This document shows positions 1 through 12,611 of a stretch of DNA of 64,000 nucleotides, one piece after another (positions within the stretch are counted from its first letter, which is position 1; each line of letters starts with the position of its first letter). The position numbers were made by a program, and so were the translations under genes. The notes beneath the pieces were generated by a model. That model was not told the origin of the DNA. It saw only the letters and a list, made by a program, of their open reading frames with translations, and ran no database searches. The stretch lies in the NCBI GenBank assembly GCA_021234155.1, contig JAJEKV010000062.1, positions 1,904,602-1,968,601 of the forward strand, in the 5' to 3' direction. Source of the DNA: Isoetes taiwanensis (taxonomy: Eukaryota; Streptophyta; Lycopodiopsida; Isoetales; Isoetaceae).

Positions 1-1
1 C

Positions 2-265
2 CAATTCCATTTTGGACATATCCCAGAATTAAAGCACTCCACAGGGTTTGATTGATTTTCGTAGCCATCTCTTCAAAAACAAAACAAGCATCTTCCATTC
101 TCCTGGCATACATGGTAATGGGAGCATTCGCAACGTAACCATCATAATGGAATCCTGCTTTAAAGATATGAGCATGCCTCGGGGAAGAAAATTTGAAGCA
201 CGTGAAGCGTCTTGCTGATGTAAAACCTTTGTTATATAGCCCTTCTCTATCATGTACAACCTCAA
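2..265 (-). pseudogene. PPR gene fragment (runs off the left edge)
   Basis: On the minus strand an open frame reads through PPR-type repeats, with the stretch FKAGFHYDGYVANAPITMY followed by ARRMEDACFVFEEMA and then LWSALILGYVQNG. In plant PLS-class pentatricopeptide repeat proteins the matching signature is a 'YVANALITMYAKCG..EDA..VF..M' pattern followed by a 'WSALI.GY.Q.G' repeat start. About three residues that would hold the usual CGS are missing after MYA, so the repeat is shortened. PPR proteins bind organellar RNA and act in editing, splicing or stability. No start codon or targeting peptide is visible and the frame leaves the window, so it is either part of a damaged gene continuing leftward or a fragment. 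The family call is firm; whether it is functional is unknown and I lean to relic. Confidence 0.7.
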
Positions 266-494
266 AACTCCTGTAATATAACCTGGTCAGCTTGTTTACC
301 GACACTCAGTGTGGAATGCTAGACTGCTTCAGCATCTATGAGGGCCGCTGGAGTAATTTAGTATTGTTTTTCTTCTTGCCTAGTATCTTTTGCAGTTCTC
401 ACAACATTCAAAGGAACAACCTATTATTGTAACATTCTACCACCACGCAACACAAGAGGAATAGCACCTCTTTTCCTGGATCTTAGAAACGAAT

Positions 495-690
495 TTAATA
501 ATTGCCATTCCATGCCTGTTGTGCCCGCTGTTGCTGGTATGCTGCAACTTGAGTTGCACGAGCACTTCCACCTCCCAGTGTTTGTGGCTGATGATGTGCA
601 CTTGGAGAAGGTCCAGACTGTGACAAGTGATAAATACTTGTGAATGTAGCACCAGGATGGGCATGCGCATCTGCAGACTGTTGCGTGTGT
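495..690 (-). CDS. Gln/His/Ser-rich C-terminal exon, gene not recognised
   Basis: A minus-strand frame encodes a low-complexity Q/H/S/A-rich tail that ends QQQRAQQAWNGNY before TAA at 495-497. A stop lies in frame at about 707, and an acceptor-like CAG sits in the first codons of the open stretch, so this would be a terminal exon. Such tails are common in plant RNA-binding and transcription-cofactor proteins, but no domain is visible and I do not assign a family. Upstream exons were not found before the RlmN-like relic. It may be a genuine last exon or a chance frame. Nothing recognisable lies in 740-1,640. Confidence 0.3.
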
Positions 691-1639
691 GTAAGTTGTA
701 GTAGGAATTAGGTTGCAATGCAGTTGCCCTCACATCTTCAGAGAATAGTTGGATCCAGCCCTCTTCGTGACAACATAATATTACAGAAAAGAGAAATTAT
801 TTTAAAAAGGTGCACAATTATTTTATCTGCTAACTTGAAACATGCATATTGCTTTCTTTTCAAAGTCACCAACATTATATATGTAGTAGAGTTGGTTGCA
901 TTTACAGATGGGATACTTGTGTATCCTGGCGGGGGCATAACGTCCATACCTGTAGCAACAGAAAATCGTTGCCAATTACCCGCGACTGCACCTGTTTAGT
1001 ATTAAAGGAAGGGGCTTCCAGAGGACTTCATAGATGCAAAAACAGGCATATACACATTCAGGAAGAGAATTAAATACATTACAAAAATCATAAATGCTGT
1101 CACATTTGAAATACATGTTCATAAGACTGTTTTTGACAACGGAACACTGCCTCAAGAGGATTCTAGAATTGTAAAGTTATGCTGTCTGCATCTAGTATAC
1201 ATAATCACGCCTTCAGCAGCAAATAGATATTAAAATTACACGACAAAACTATACCTCCCCCTTTATGCTTTGTTGCTCTGATTGCATTGACCGGAAGGAA
1301 TCTGTAGAACTTGCAAGAACTTGAAGGGGAGAAACTCCAGGAATGAATGAATAAAAATACAGATAATTGCATTTACCTTGTTTGGGAAACTTCAATTCAA
1401 TCAAACACCACGTGCTATTTTTGTCTATAAAAGACAAAATAGGAAAAATCATTAGAAATATCCATTAGACAGGAGCAATGATGGAGCTCAAAAGCTGGTT
1501 TTCCTTGCCAAGAACCTCTGCTTACCATATTTCATGTCTGTTGATGCCACATGAGCCAATTCAGTGTTGCTTCATTTTTTTTTAGCTTCAAAATATGACT
1601 ATCCTTTGAGGGCATTTCCTCACAGTACCATAAGGTCCA

Positions 1640-3050
1640 TCACGCACTGGCACCAAATCGAAATAGAAAGTCATCAGCCCAAATAGACATAATGTATTTC
1701 ACCGTGTATTTGGCTGCTGTTGCGCGTCCACTCGAGAGAGGTACAAAAACAAATGCTGCTCCTTTTGCCAGCCATAATCGATGCTGGGGGGACATAAAGG
1801 GCATCTTTGAAACTGCCCAACGTGATGCATTCATGTCCAGGCCACGGGTTTGACTAATGCATGGAACAGCCTTTAGCTTGCTTAAAGCTTCCACAAAAGC
1901 CAAAATCTATAGTGGAGAGAACAAACATTAATTAGAGGCCAGACTTCTTGATTTGACATGGTTAACTTAGACCATAACATATTCGATTGGATTATAAAGA
2001 ATGATTCACATGTGAGGAGAGTTTCCATTCATAGAGTAAATCAGCTTCTAATGATATGACTTGGCAGTTGGCATGATCGTCTCTCTTAATTGTTGATTTG
2101 GAGCATGCAAGCTGCCGGACACCTAATGTCTCATGCAAGCTAGTAGATGCATTAACATAAAATATGCAACGAATAAAGAAATGTGTACTGACCTCACTGT
2201 TAATGTAGACTCAAGCATGTGAGTTGCAAGTCTCTGAAATGTTTGGGACCACTTACAGTAAATATTGTTATCATCTGCTGACATATTTCTATGTCCTGCA
2301 AGAAGAATAAGTTAGGATAATTGTGCATGGGTAGACTGGCCTCCAAAGAATGAGGATGTTGTTGCAGAGCCATTTATTAGAAAGCAATGTATGGTGCACA
2401 TTAGCAAAGATGTGCTCAACTTACCTTGTTGAGTAAATGATGGCTTGCAAGTGCATTTTGCAAATTAAGCATTGGCTCTTCCATGCCCATGAAGACAACA
2501 TTTGAAACACAATGTTTAGATATCTCCTCAAGTACAAGTACCTGCAATGTAGCAAAGAAGAAAACCAGTAAGTACTATAAAGCATCTGAACATCCAATTG
2601 TATCCCGAGTGACAAGACAAATGCAGTTCTTTAAAACTGATAAAACAAACATAAATACTTCCAGACACCTGCTCTCAATAATTTCATGTGGTTTTACTTC
2701 CTTGTAAAGCCCCCTTTATGAACGATGGCACAAAATGCACAACGCAATGGGAAACCAACCCGAAAAATACTCCAACATGAGGCTCAACTAAAGAAGCATA
2801 CTTGTGAAGAAACACAAGCCATAATGTGAAGAAACACAAGCCATAAGGCATTCTATTATCTTGTAGCCTTAGCAAAATCTGAAGCGACACTTGTTGCATC
2901 AATAATCATTGAAATAACAGCAGCACTTCCAAGGACTATAATTTCTCAATTGACCTTAATGGTTCCATCCAATACTGTTTTCATATAGTGTACGGATGTC
3001 CGTCCAACTTCCCATCCTGCAGAAATAAGGGCATCCCTGAACTTTTTTGG
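1640..3050 (-). pseudogene. RlmN-type radical-SAM rRNA/tRNA methyltransferase, six-exon pseudogene
   Basis: RlmN enzymes methylate C2 of adenine in rRNA/tRNA using a CX3CX2C iron-sulfur cluster. Six minus-strand blocks match in order. Exon 1 (3,050-2,955) reads VPKKFRDALISAGWEVGR. Exon 2 (from 2,878) holds ILLRLQDNRM and then, in another frame near 2,758-2,727, VGFPLRCAFCAIVHKGGF. Exon 3 (2,541-2,425) carries NVVFMGMEEPMLNLQNA. Exon 4 (2,295-2,193) reads DIEICQQMITIFTV. Exon 5 (from 2,111) reads LHAPNQQLRETIMPTAKSY. Exon 6 (1,906-1,640) reads AFVEALSKLKAV and SQTRGLDMNA. Introns are GT..AG, and the exon 4-5 splice restores the S of SLHAPNQ in phase. Damage: the first cluster cysteine is Phe, GMGEP is GMEEP, a 21-bp duplication and frame change lie in exon 2, another frame change is in exon 4, exon 5 reaches a stop, and the GVND region is gone. 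The end after NASRWAV is unlike the family. Confidence 0.87.
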
Positions 3051-3545
3051 CACAAGTTCACAGAAGTGGAAGTTCTACCTGTAAGCCTCCTATAAACTGT
3101 CTTTTAGTGCTTGTAGATAGGGCTACATTAAGGATGGTCATAAAAGTGATCCTATTTGGCGTTATTCTGCTCAGCTGCAAGCAGAAAAACTCCTCTATAT
3201 CCTGCAACCATAGCAGTCCACGAGGAAATACTTCTATGATGTGCCATTATGAAAGATGTGCATGCATCCTCCAAACTGTGGCAGAATCCAATGCCAATTC
3301 AGATTCCAAGCTCATCATATGAAAGAAATATAACCATGTCAGGATTTACACTATCTAGCTGCATCTCTAGGGGTACTGATAAGGATAAGGAGCTTATGCT
3401 TGCTTTCCTAAATGACATGCCTCACACTTCAAGACTCAAGAAGTAAGCATGGCCTAGTATATAGCCATGCTTCATGGTCTTAGTAAGCTTGTTACTCAAG
3501 TAGAAGTAACCCGGTTCAGTAGAAGAAGCAGCAGACAGAAGGTTA
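3051..3545. other. Gap between RlmN-like and KLCR relics, nothing recognised
   Basis: Mixed-composition sequence with only short frames. Earlier exons of the RlmN-like pseudogene would be expected here on the minus strand, but I cannot point to any. Confidence 0.4.
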
Positions 3546-4318
3546 ATGGCACTTATTTGTAGTGGTAAGGGAGGCCATGAGACAGCATTGGAGTATTTGG
3601 TGTTGGCTAGCATGGCTCTTATTTCTAATGGGAAGGATGTGGATGCAGCATCAGTTCAAGTTTCTAGCGGAGACACACATGTAGCCCTTGGTCGTTATGA
3701 TGATGCTGTATTTTCTTACCAGAATGCTCTTACTGTTTTCAAATCTGCAAAAGGTGAGGACCATACATCTGTGGCTTCAGTCCATATCGGCCTTGCACAT
3801 GAAAACTGGAAGACAGAGAGAAGCGAGAACCTATTGTGAAAGTGCTTTAAAAATATATGGGAAGCATGGCACAAAACATGCAGTTGATGAGGTCATAAGT
3901 GGATTAACGGAGGTAGCATCACTTTATGAGGCTATCATAGACGAGCATGAACATGCATTGACTTTACTTAAGAGAGCCTTGAGTATTTTAGAAAGCTTAC
4001 CAGGTCAACAAAGTGTCGTTGCAGGCATCGAAGCACAAATGGGTGTGTTGTATTATGTGATGGGCAAGTTCAATGAAGAATATATGTCTTGCAAAAATGC
4101 CCTGCTAAAGGTCAGATCAGGATCCAAGAAAGATATGTCCACTGTCGGAATTTTGCTAAACCAGATGGTCTAGCTATTGTAAAACTACATGACATTGTGG
4201 AAGCAGCTGAGCTCTTTGAAGAAGCAAAATGCATTCTAGAACAAACATGTAGCTCTGACCATGCTGATACTCTTGATGTCTGCAGGAATCTGATAGCTAC
4301 ATATGATGCTCTTGGCAG
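3546..4318 (+). pseudogene. Kinesin-light-chain-related (KLCR) TPR gene, large exon, broken
   Basis: The translation matches the C-terminal TPR half of plant KINESIN LIGHT CHAIN-RELATED proteins: MALICSGKGGHETALEYLVL, then GDTHVALGRYDDAVFSYQ, then GLTEVASLYEAI, PGQQSVVAGIEAQMGVLYY, and finally AAELFEEAKCILEQ with DTLDVCRNLIATYDALGR. Each TPR is a 34-residue helical hairpin; KLCR proteins link microtubules, cellulose synthase complexes and the plasma membrane. The match needs two frame changes, near 3,815 and near 4,165, so the copy is not translatable as it stands. The exon ends at GCAG|GTAC at 4,318, at the equivalent of the family's AMGR position where an intron would fit; no following exon was found. 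The N-terminal TPR half is missing on the left, although the acceptor-like sequence before 3,546 may mark the exon start. Probably a truncated pseudogene; single-base assembly errors are the alternative. Confidence 0.8.
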
Positions 4319-4862
4319 GTACTATTCTGAACTAATGATACGTAGTCCTATTGCAAGCATACCTGTACTACAACCCAATCATTACATTCCATGACATACT
4401 GACACGTCTAACCATCAGATGCATAAGAAGCACAGAACGACTTACTCTTGTATTCAGAATCCGTGCAACGACGTTGAAAAATGTTTCGAATCTGTAATAT
4501 TATAGCCAAACATTCAATACATAAGCCATAGCCCTCAAAGAAAAGAAATTAGGTAAGCATGCATGCATGTCGTACCTACAGCCTCAACCGGCAAAAAGAT
4601 CACCTCTGCAGTGTGAAGCCCATGAGAAACTCTATGAAAATATTTCACAAATGACTTCATAATGTAGGTTTCCCTGCAAGATATTCCCATGATATTTGAT
4701 TAAGATTCTTTCCCATATAGATTAGCTTAGATGTGACACCTGAAAATGTAGCAAGGGTCCTGCTAAAGACCCTAACACGGCAATAAGACTCAAGAATCTA
4801 CAATTAAAAATTGCCTGCCTGCAACACCATTTAAAGAAATCACCATTCGCAAAATGCCCATT

Positions 4863-5126
4863 TCAATTGAATTTCAATAAATGAGAGCATAAAGTAAGGC
4901 TAAAAACCGTTTCACCTTCTTCAAGGTGTTGATTTTGTTGGTTCCGGCGTCGTTCTTCCGAACAAACGGTGGAACACTGCTCTTTTGCAAATGGGTCTTC
5001 ACGGTCAGAAGCAGCAACAAAATTGCCAAAACATCTCACGCCAAAACGTGGATCAGATTGACCCACGATCGGATCATAATGGAGCTTCTTAAAACAATAA
5101 TTTGTATTCAAAGAGCTCGATCCCAC
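4863..5126 (-). CDS. Short open frame with possible first exon, function unknown
   Basis: A minus-strand ATG frame of 87 codons starts MGSSSLNTNYCFKKLHYDP and contains a charged stretch EERRRNQQNQHLEEGE. The first 74 or so codons have coding-like composition, then a possible GT donor follows GETV and composition changes to T-rich. It could be the first exon of a minus-strand gene whose later exons lie in the decayed region to the left, but no family is recognised and there is no supporting downstream exon. A chance frame is equally possible. Confidence 0.22.
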   Translation of the reverse strand: MGSSSLNTNYCFKKLHYDPIVGQSDPRFGVRCFGNFVAASDREDPFAKEQCSTVCSEERRRNQQNQHLEEGETVFSLTLCSHLLKFN

Positions 5127-5359
5127 TATGGTGACTTGGGAGACATTAGTGTCAACAATGGAGAAAAGGCCTGTAGAGCCGAAATTTTTTACTGCTGATA
5201 AGTCAGAAACATGCTTACAGCAATTTGCACATGCAGGAGCAAGTTATGTATTTACCAAGAATGTAGATTATTGCTTCGTGTTCCAAGCTCAAGCTCTGCC
5301 TGAAAAGAGGGGTCCGACTCCAGGAGCCGTGAGAGGACAAACCGTCTACCGCCGATAAA

Positions 5360-8128
5360 TCGAAGGGATAAAAATAATTTAAAAAAATTAACGCCTAAGA
5401 TTGCGCACAAACTATCCTAAAACGCCTTTATTATTATAATAATATAATATAGAAGATAGATAGGAACTGGTATGGGATGACCATGTTACATTGTTGTGGA
5501 TCAATATCAATATTAGCCAAGTCTTTTGTCTATGCGGGTCTATGGTGAACGAAATATTCCTGGCATTGTATTATCAACATTTTGCCCAAAAAAATGACAT
5601 GGCATTTCCTATGGTTTCTATTGGATATATGGCCCGAAAAAAATGTTGCCATAATAAATATACAGTTTTCACAAGACATTCATTTATACAAGACGTATCA
5701 CATACTGCCATCATGTTGCAGCGTTGGAGGCCCTGCTTCAAGAGAACTACTGAAATGGTTATGCACCTTATGCCTTCCCTTCCCATTCTAATCTAAAAGG
5801 GTTGATTCAAACAAAGCCTTCACATCTGTGCCCTCGCGTAAAAGTGTGTTGAATGCAGATACACTAGAAATATATAGCCCACTCATAACCCTTCAACTAG
5901 GAAAATCTCACTAGCTATGTATTTTCTCGGAATAGCCATGGATTTTAAAGTGCGGGGAATGGGATCCCGAATCATTTCTGCCACTACCGTTAACACACTA
6001 AAACCGTTGGGCTGGAATTTAATTGGCATATTCAAATCAAATAGAAATTTATTGCGGAGGCCAAGGCTGCCGCGAACATTTCTCTTTCCAACTTCCATAT
6101 GTGGTAGTAAGTAATGGATGTGTGTCAATCTTGAAATACACAAGAAAACTTTGCGAATGCCTTGTGTCTTGGCTGCTGTGAACATATATATCACTAGAGG
6201 ATAGCATCGTAGGGGAATCAATATAATGGAATAGGGTAAACATCCTTTCAACATTATAGCATATGTTTGAGAAGCATGGAGCCATATGCTACAATGAGAG
6301 ATCACATGCATTTCACAATGCCAAACTGATAATCTATTCTCAAAATGCCACATTGTCCCCATTATGGTTCAAATTGTCATTAATTGTGGACCCAGATACA
6401 TATTTGGCAATGTCTGAGAAGATCGTGTCACCATTTTAAGTCTAGGCCTTGATATAAAAATTTGCTACAAGATTTCTTACAGATTCTACAGAAATAGAAA
6501 AATGAAGTGCATATATTTGAATATTTGACTTCATGCAGTAAATAAGTTTAAAAGATGGGCTATTATAAAAGAGCAAAAAAGAAACATATTACGTACATGT
6601 ATATTTTGCTTCTATTTTCTTTCTCCTATTCTTCGGTCTAATTAATCCTTTAAATTCAAGCAAATTCAAACAGCTAGGATTGCTCTATTGTCAGTGGAGA
6701 TGATTTGAGTTTTTCTCTACGCCATGTCTCTAAATCGATTGGCCCCTTTTGCAATTGAAGTTGGAGGCCATCACAAATGCTTATTCTAATTTCTTTCCTC
6801 CATGAGCTTGTGCTTGCATTTTGTAATTTATTTGCAACCTTATTGGATTGCACAATATCTCACCGTGCTTAGGGTTTAGTTATGCATAGCCTACTTCATG
6901 TTGGTTTTGAAGGCTACCCACAACACAATTTGCATCCCTCGGGTTAGATTGTGTTAATGTGAAAAAAAAAATTCTCCTATTTTTTGCTATCTAAATCCAC
7001 TAACTAATTTCTACAGTTTGCAAAATTTTAATTAGTTGTGAGATCTGGCTGCGTAGAGGAAGCTGCAGTTTTAATGGGTAGGGGTGGGGTTGCCTTCTTT
7101 CATGCATGCACCCTTTTACCCCCCCCCGGGTAACATATATTGCAGAACATTAAGATAAAAAATCAATGGATAAGATTTGTTTGCACTATAACATGGCCTA
7201 ACTACCACTATTTATGGGTGCATGTGCGCGATCGGTGGTCCGGAATAAAGGTGTCATAATTTCTTTTTCTCATCTCTATTTAGGACATGGATGCATGCAT
7301 CTAAAAGCTATTTGAAAGGGCTTTTTGGGGATGTAAAAGTTTGCCACGTTTGGATCTTCGAATTGGTGGATCGTGACACAAAGAGGCGAAGACAAACCAT
7401 TCGAAGATCGTTGTCTTATACAAGTTGATTCATTAGAAGGCGTGTAGAAGAATCCGTGAACCTGCTGTGAAGCCGCCTATGCATGAGAGGCATGATCACG
7501 AGAATTGTGATTGGATTTTTATCTGAAGAAGATAATCTCTGCTGAACGCGTTTATTCCTAGAGATTTTGTTACAGTTGATTTGGAGTTCGATTCAAGCGG
7601 TTTTAATTGCAATTCCCGGAGAGATATTGCAATTAAAACGTGTGACAGAATTTGACAATCTGAATATGGCATTTTGTTGAGCATCTCGGTGGATTATTTG
7701 CAAGAGAAGGGGGAAACTTGAGATCTGGCATATACTGGGCTCAATTCTCGGCTCACAAGCTCTGTTTGTTTTAACAAAAGACACAAAAAATTGAAGAAAG
7801 CATTGGCACAACCGGACACAATAGAAAGAAATGAACATAACTTCCATAATCTCCCTCAGAGCTACATCAACACATCTTGAATCAACCAATAAATTCGAAT
7901 TGTTAGTATTAGTTTCATTCCCAAATTTGTCAAACATCAAGTAAGAGATCGTTTATTCCAATGCCATGTTTCAAAGATTACTGGCAAATTTGGGCACATG
8001 AAAATTGCATGGCCTTTCATATTCTACCTTTGACAAGCAAATCTGCTTGAAATCGCATCTCCAACAACCATCTTTGTGGAAACATGTTCTGCGATGTCTA
8101 ACCTACTTTTTCCGGATCTCGCAGAGGC
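5360..8128. other. Intergenic stretch without recognisable genes
   Basis: This stretch is AT-rich with short frames on both strands and no family match I can defend. A run of A/T dinucleotides lies at about 5,430-5,460, and C- and A-homopolymers near 6,960 and 7,122. The right edge is the target-site duplication of the first LTR element. Confidence 0.5.
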
Positions 8129-8133
8129 AAAGC
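8129..8133. repeat. Target-site duplication AAAGC, left copy
   Basis: AAAGC directly precedes the TGTTTGGGG end of the LTR element; the same five bases follow its other end at 19,120-19,124. Five-base duplications are usual for Ty3/gypsy integration. Confidence 0.9.
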
Positions 8134-8701
8134 TGTTTGGGGTCTGGGTTCGGGAACTCCTGCAAGACAGCCCTCTGTGAGGACCCTTGGATCTAACAGG
8201 AGAATCCGGGGGGACTATGTCACGCGGGATTTGCAAGAAAAGAACAAGAAGAAGAAAACGGAACAGAAAAGAACAATGAGAGGAAAATGATATGCTTCTT
8301 TGATATCAATGATGAACATACATGAGCTCTCGCAATCGAGAGAAGACTGAAGAGAGACAAGACTCAAAACTCATCTAGCCCTCATATGCTAGCTCTACTC
8401 ATATATATAGTACAATGGCCTTTGGCCCAATATAGACACTGACCGATCTCGTGCCGACTCCCTCGAAGGAGGCCCGATTTGGTGTGAATGTTGGCGGTGG
8501 TTCTTGAAGTGCCTAGAATCACGCCGACGCCGACGCAGCGGTGACGGCCCCTCACTTGTCCGAGCCGGCGCCTCTTGATAGGCTGCCGCTTGGTCTTCAT
8601 GGGCCTTGGATGGCTGACCCGCGGTTGATCGCGGATCCTTGAGCTTGACCCGTCCGTCAGATGTGATGAATAGTCCCCGCATCAGAGGCACGTGACTAAC
8701 A
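8134..8701 (-). repeat. 3' LTR of element 1
   Basis: About 568 bp, closely similar to 18,583-19,119 and, reverse-complemented, to both LTRs of element 2. It contains a TATATATAG TATA-like run near 8,400 and the shared 'gagctctcgc' inverted motif near 8,325. Confidence 0.93.
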
Positions 8702-11700
8702 CTCCCCACCAAACGACATTCCGTGAAGAAAAGGAGGAAGTGTCTCCGAGGGCGGGAAGCCCTCGGCCTGAAAGTGATCCTCACGGGGAGTGAGGATTCG
8801 CACCATTATGGTAATCGCTAATGAGATCCCCTGGCTTTTTGAAGAGCGTGAGGAGTGTTGAGCCCAAGGGCGTGATCGGCGCCAATGAGAAAATGAGAGC
8901 GCACCATGTCTTCAAGGGCCGCGATGGGCTTCGGGAAGAAACAAACCGGAATTCGCGTGAGGAGGCAAAACCGAGACCGAAAGCACCGACGCCGGGCATT
9001 CGGATTGCAAAGAAAAGATGGACGCCGATTTGAGGAGCTGACCAGAGGCTTTTGAGAGCAAAGACAAACCCCCGCCGGTGGACCAAGGGTCGGGAGGTGG
9101 CAAAGATGTCGCAAGAAGGTGTCGAGGCCATAAATGGCATCCTTCGTCGCTGCCAACCACGCCGCGACATTGGCAATATAGATCCGTGTTTCAAGAGTGT
9201 CTAAGGTGGCATTATCCTCCCAAGCGATCGCCCGGACGAAGCTGGGATCCCACCGAGATCCGCCGAGATTTGAGGCGAGGGATCCCGCTGCGGGCCATCC
9301 ATGACCTTGGTCCGGCGGGAAGACGCCAATCGAAGTAAGAAAACCGGGGCGGAGGGGCACCCAGAGAGCAGCATATGGAGAGGGAGCCAGCCCGCGGGGG
9401 TCAGCCGAGCCCGCCCCCGAATTCACCGACAAGGGCGGGGATCTAGAGCCTTGCACCAACGATCCCACTCTAAGCGGAGCCGAGAGTAAACAGAGGGCTA
9501 TCCCAACCCGGGGAACCGCCTTTGCTATCCGTAAGAGCACGCAGCTTGATTGTAACCGCCAGGTGCTGCATGTAAACTTGTGCAAAGGGAAGATCCTGAT
9601 GTCCCGTGATACTTCCTTATTTGTTGCAGCCGCTTCAGCCTTGCCGAGAGGCAAATGATGAGCAAGCTCTCCAAGATGTACTCTTGATGAAGAGCATGTG
9701 TCCGGGTCATGATTAGACAGATAGGGTTGTTATCCAAAAGCAACCATTGAAGTGTGGGGTCACCCGAAAGTTCCGATGTGGCCCATCTCAAATTTGTCCT
9801 GTATCCGCATGATAGAAATCATGAAAAATGTATGCCATTGGTGAACAACTCAAGGTGATCATATCCGGATCGTCCACAAATGAATGAGATCAAAGACTAA
9901 AAGGGCACAAAATAAACCTTTGTCTTCACCGCAGAGTTTAGGCCGATCCGAAGAAAATCGCTGCGCAGGGGAACATCAACGGACCATCGTCGATGCCACT
10001 TCGTAAGAAAGAGGTGGCGGCGGCAACCACATAATCCGGATAACCGGAAGGAATAGGGTAGTCAACAAAGCAAAGTTGAGAGCAATGGTAATGTAGCCTT
10101 CAAGTTTTGTCCGAGCCGCATCGCCAGATCAATAGTTTGTACTAGCCGTTGTTGTTCGAGGTCACGGATCCTCGCGTGGTCCTTTCTAACGTAAGGCGGT
10201 TCCGGTCACGGACCCGCTTTCGGTGAAGTGTTAACCTCAGGGAGGAGGCTTGCCTGTGGGCATTGAGTCGGCAGACGGCAATCTCCGCCATCAAGAAGTT
10301 TTCGCTTCAACCTCCGTAGTTTGATCTTGGAGGGATGTTAGCCGAGAAGTTCAGCGTGGAGAGCCGAGCCGCCAAAGAGGCAATCTGAACGCCACGCCTG
10401 TAAGGTGTTGAACTTGAGTAACCGTAATTTTCACAAAGCTCGAGTACAAAGCGTTGAGTTTAGCAATATCTTTCTCCTTGTCACTAAGGAGGGTGTCTTT
10501 GGACTTGTGTTGCTCCAATAAGGCCCAAGTTCGGATTGAAGCCGAGCCCGCTGATCCGCAAGTAGGCTGGTCCGATCCTCGCACTTTTGAGATCTATGCG
10601 GCCCTGTAAGAGAGCCCCATGCTTTTCTTGAAGTTGGGCTTCCAAAGTTTGAACTTGTGCGATTGCGACTCGAAGGTTACTTGGCCAACCACATCCGAGG
10701 CCGTCAGGCGGTGAACCCCATTCATAAGAGCTTCTTGGGATTCTTGTAACTTTAGAACAAAGCAGTTTGAGCATCCCGGCCGACATCGATACAACAAATG
10801 ACGAGGGTGCTGTGGTGGTGGAGCCGGCTGTTGCCTTGTTTGTGACGTTTGGGGACACATGATGAGGACTAGAGTGCTTGGTTTCGTGAGAGGAGGAGGA
10901 GACAAAGTGACATCGCGGTGTTGAAGGTTGACATGACGTAAGAAGAAGGGCGTGAAGTGCCAACTTGATGAGTCTTAGGGAAGGGACCGCTGAGTGGAAT
11001 TCCCGAGAATGAGAGTTTGTGGGAGGAAAGTAATGACAGATGAGGGCTTGAAGATGGCCTCCCACGGAAGTTTCGAGAGGGAGAAGTGGCAGCCCTCAAG
11101 ACGGGTCTACTTCTTGGAGAAGACGGTAGAACAAAGAATTGGGGCCAATCAATGTGGTGGGTTGAGCGAGTAGCAGTGATGACTACGATATTATAGAAAA
11201 GGTTTATTGATATGGGTGTTCTTGATAGAATACCCAAGGTACTTGGCGCCTACGTAAACTTAACAAAAGTTTCATGGGGCTTGTCAATATTTGTGAGGCG
11301 ATGCACGCTTGCATGATAAGCGTGTGCACCAAACTCGGTGACATCAAGATCCCTGTATGGCGCATCAAGATAAACAAGGGGTTTGCAAAGGAATATGGAA
11401 TACCTCGGAAATTAGGTGTTGAGTCGCCGAAATGGTGGTGCCATCGACCACCGTGGTGTATCCATGCGGGCTGTTGACGATGTTAGCGATGAACCGCTTA
11501 ACCGGTCGATTTGGAGCCGAAGTTCCATTTGAGAGAATCAGAGTTTCGCGCTGCTCGCGACCGCAGACGATTCGGGCCAACAAGGGCTTCACGGAAAGTG
11601 GGCGCTAAGAAAGAGACAGACTCTAAAAGAGCCGATTCCTCGGGCAAGAGCTTGAAGTGTAGAAAATTTTGGTGCAGCCATGGCAAAGATTGGCGGAAAA

Positions 11701-12060
11701 GAACAAGTGATTCCAAGGCGAGGACTAAAAGCAAAGAACGGAGGACGAAAAGCGCAGAGACGAAAAGGTTTAGGGGCGCAAAGGTGGGCTTAAGGGGCAT
11801 GATAAGGGCTTAAGCCGCAACCGCTGATGGTGCAGGTGTCTAAAGATGCCAAGGAGGTGATTGAGAGGCAAAATTTGGCTAAGTCCCCAAACAACTAAGG
11901 GAGAAGGAATGAACGGTGGAGATGAGGCGTGAGAGAATGATGGGATGTGACAGTGGCCAAAGGACACACATTAATGTTCGACGGGCGTGAAAAGAAGGAA
12001 TGGCATTTAATGTCCGTCAACTCGGTGGGATATCATTAAAAGGAATGTGTCGAAGGTACC
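8702..12060 (-). other. Element 1: extra same-sense region between integrase and 3' LTR
   Basis: About 3.4 kb between the end of pol and the 3' LTR, GC-richer than the flanks and conserved with 34,690-38,163 of element 2. Several frames in the sense orientation are similar between the two copies, which suggests that a third open reading frame once existed here. In Athila-type plant elements this position holds an envelope-like frame; I see no membrane or other feature that proves that identity, so function is left open. It is broken in several places. Confidence 0.6.
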
Positions 12061-12611
12061 ATGGCTAGATATGCGGCGGGAGAAAAGATGCTCGGTTTAG
12101 AAACGGCCTTGCATTGCAAACACGTTGGCGATTTATGTGATTGGTCCACGCCGACAAGGACTTCCTCGATTGGCTATATAAGACTAACCGAGTAAACGAA
12201 GGCATCCGATGGCGTTGAAGATGGTCTGCCGCTGGTTTGAACGAGGATCGCACTATGCCCTTAACCGCCGAGTGGATTACCCGCAAGATGAATTGTCCGG
12301 ACCTTCGGGCGCTGCCACAATCGCGGGCGTGAGAATGGACGGCTGGTGTCTTGGGATGGTTGAACATCCCGACCCAAGACCAACGGATGGAGGTGGTTCC
12401 CGCACCTTGATTGGGATCTGGAAAGCGAACCTCTACCACATCTTGCGCATCACCCGCTCCAAACCCGGAGTAGAGGGTTTTTCTTCTTAGGACGTAGTAG
12501 ATAGGGCTCTGAGCCCGTTTTTGTATATAGGGCAGTGCCCATAGCGGAAATAGCTGGGCTGCGCCCACATTTTGTAAAAAATTCCACCTATAATATAAAT
12601 ATGCCGCTGGT

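Noticed and set aside
5883-6362. A 159-codon minus-strand frame as a gene
   Set aside because: No start context, domain or codon pattern supports it, and overlapping frames on both strands are equally open.
8818-9654. A 278-codon minus-strand frame as an independent host gene
   Set aside because: It lies within LTR element 1 and has a homologous counterpart in element 2, so it belongs to the element's extra region.
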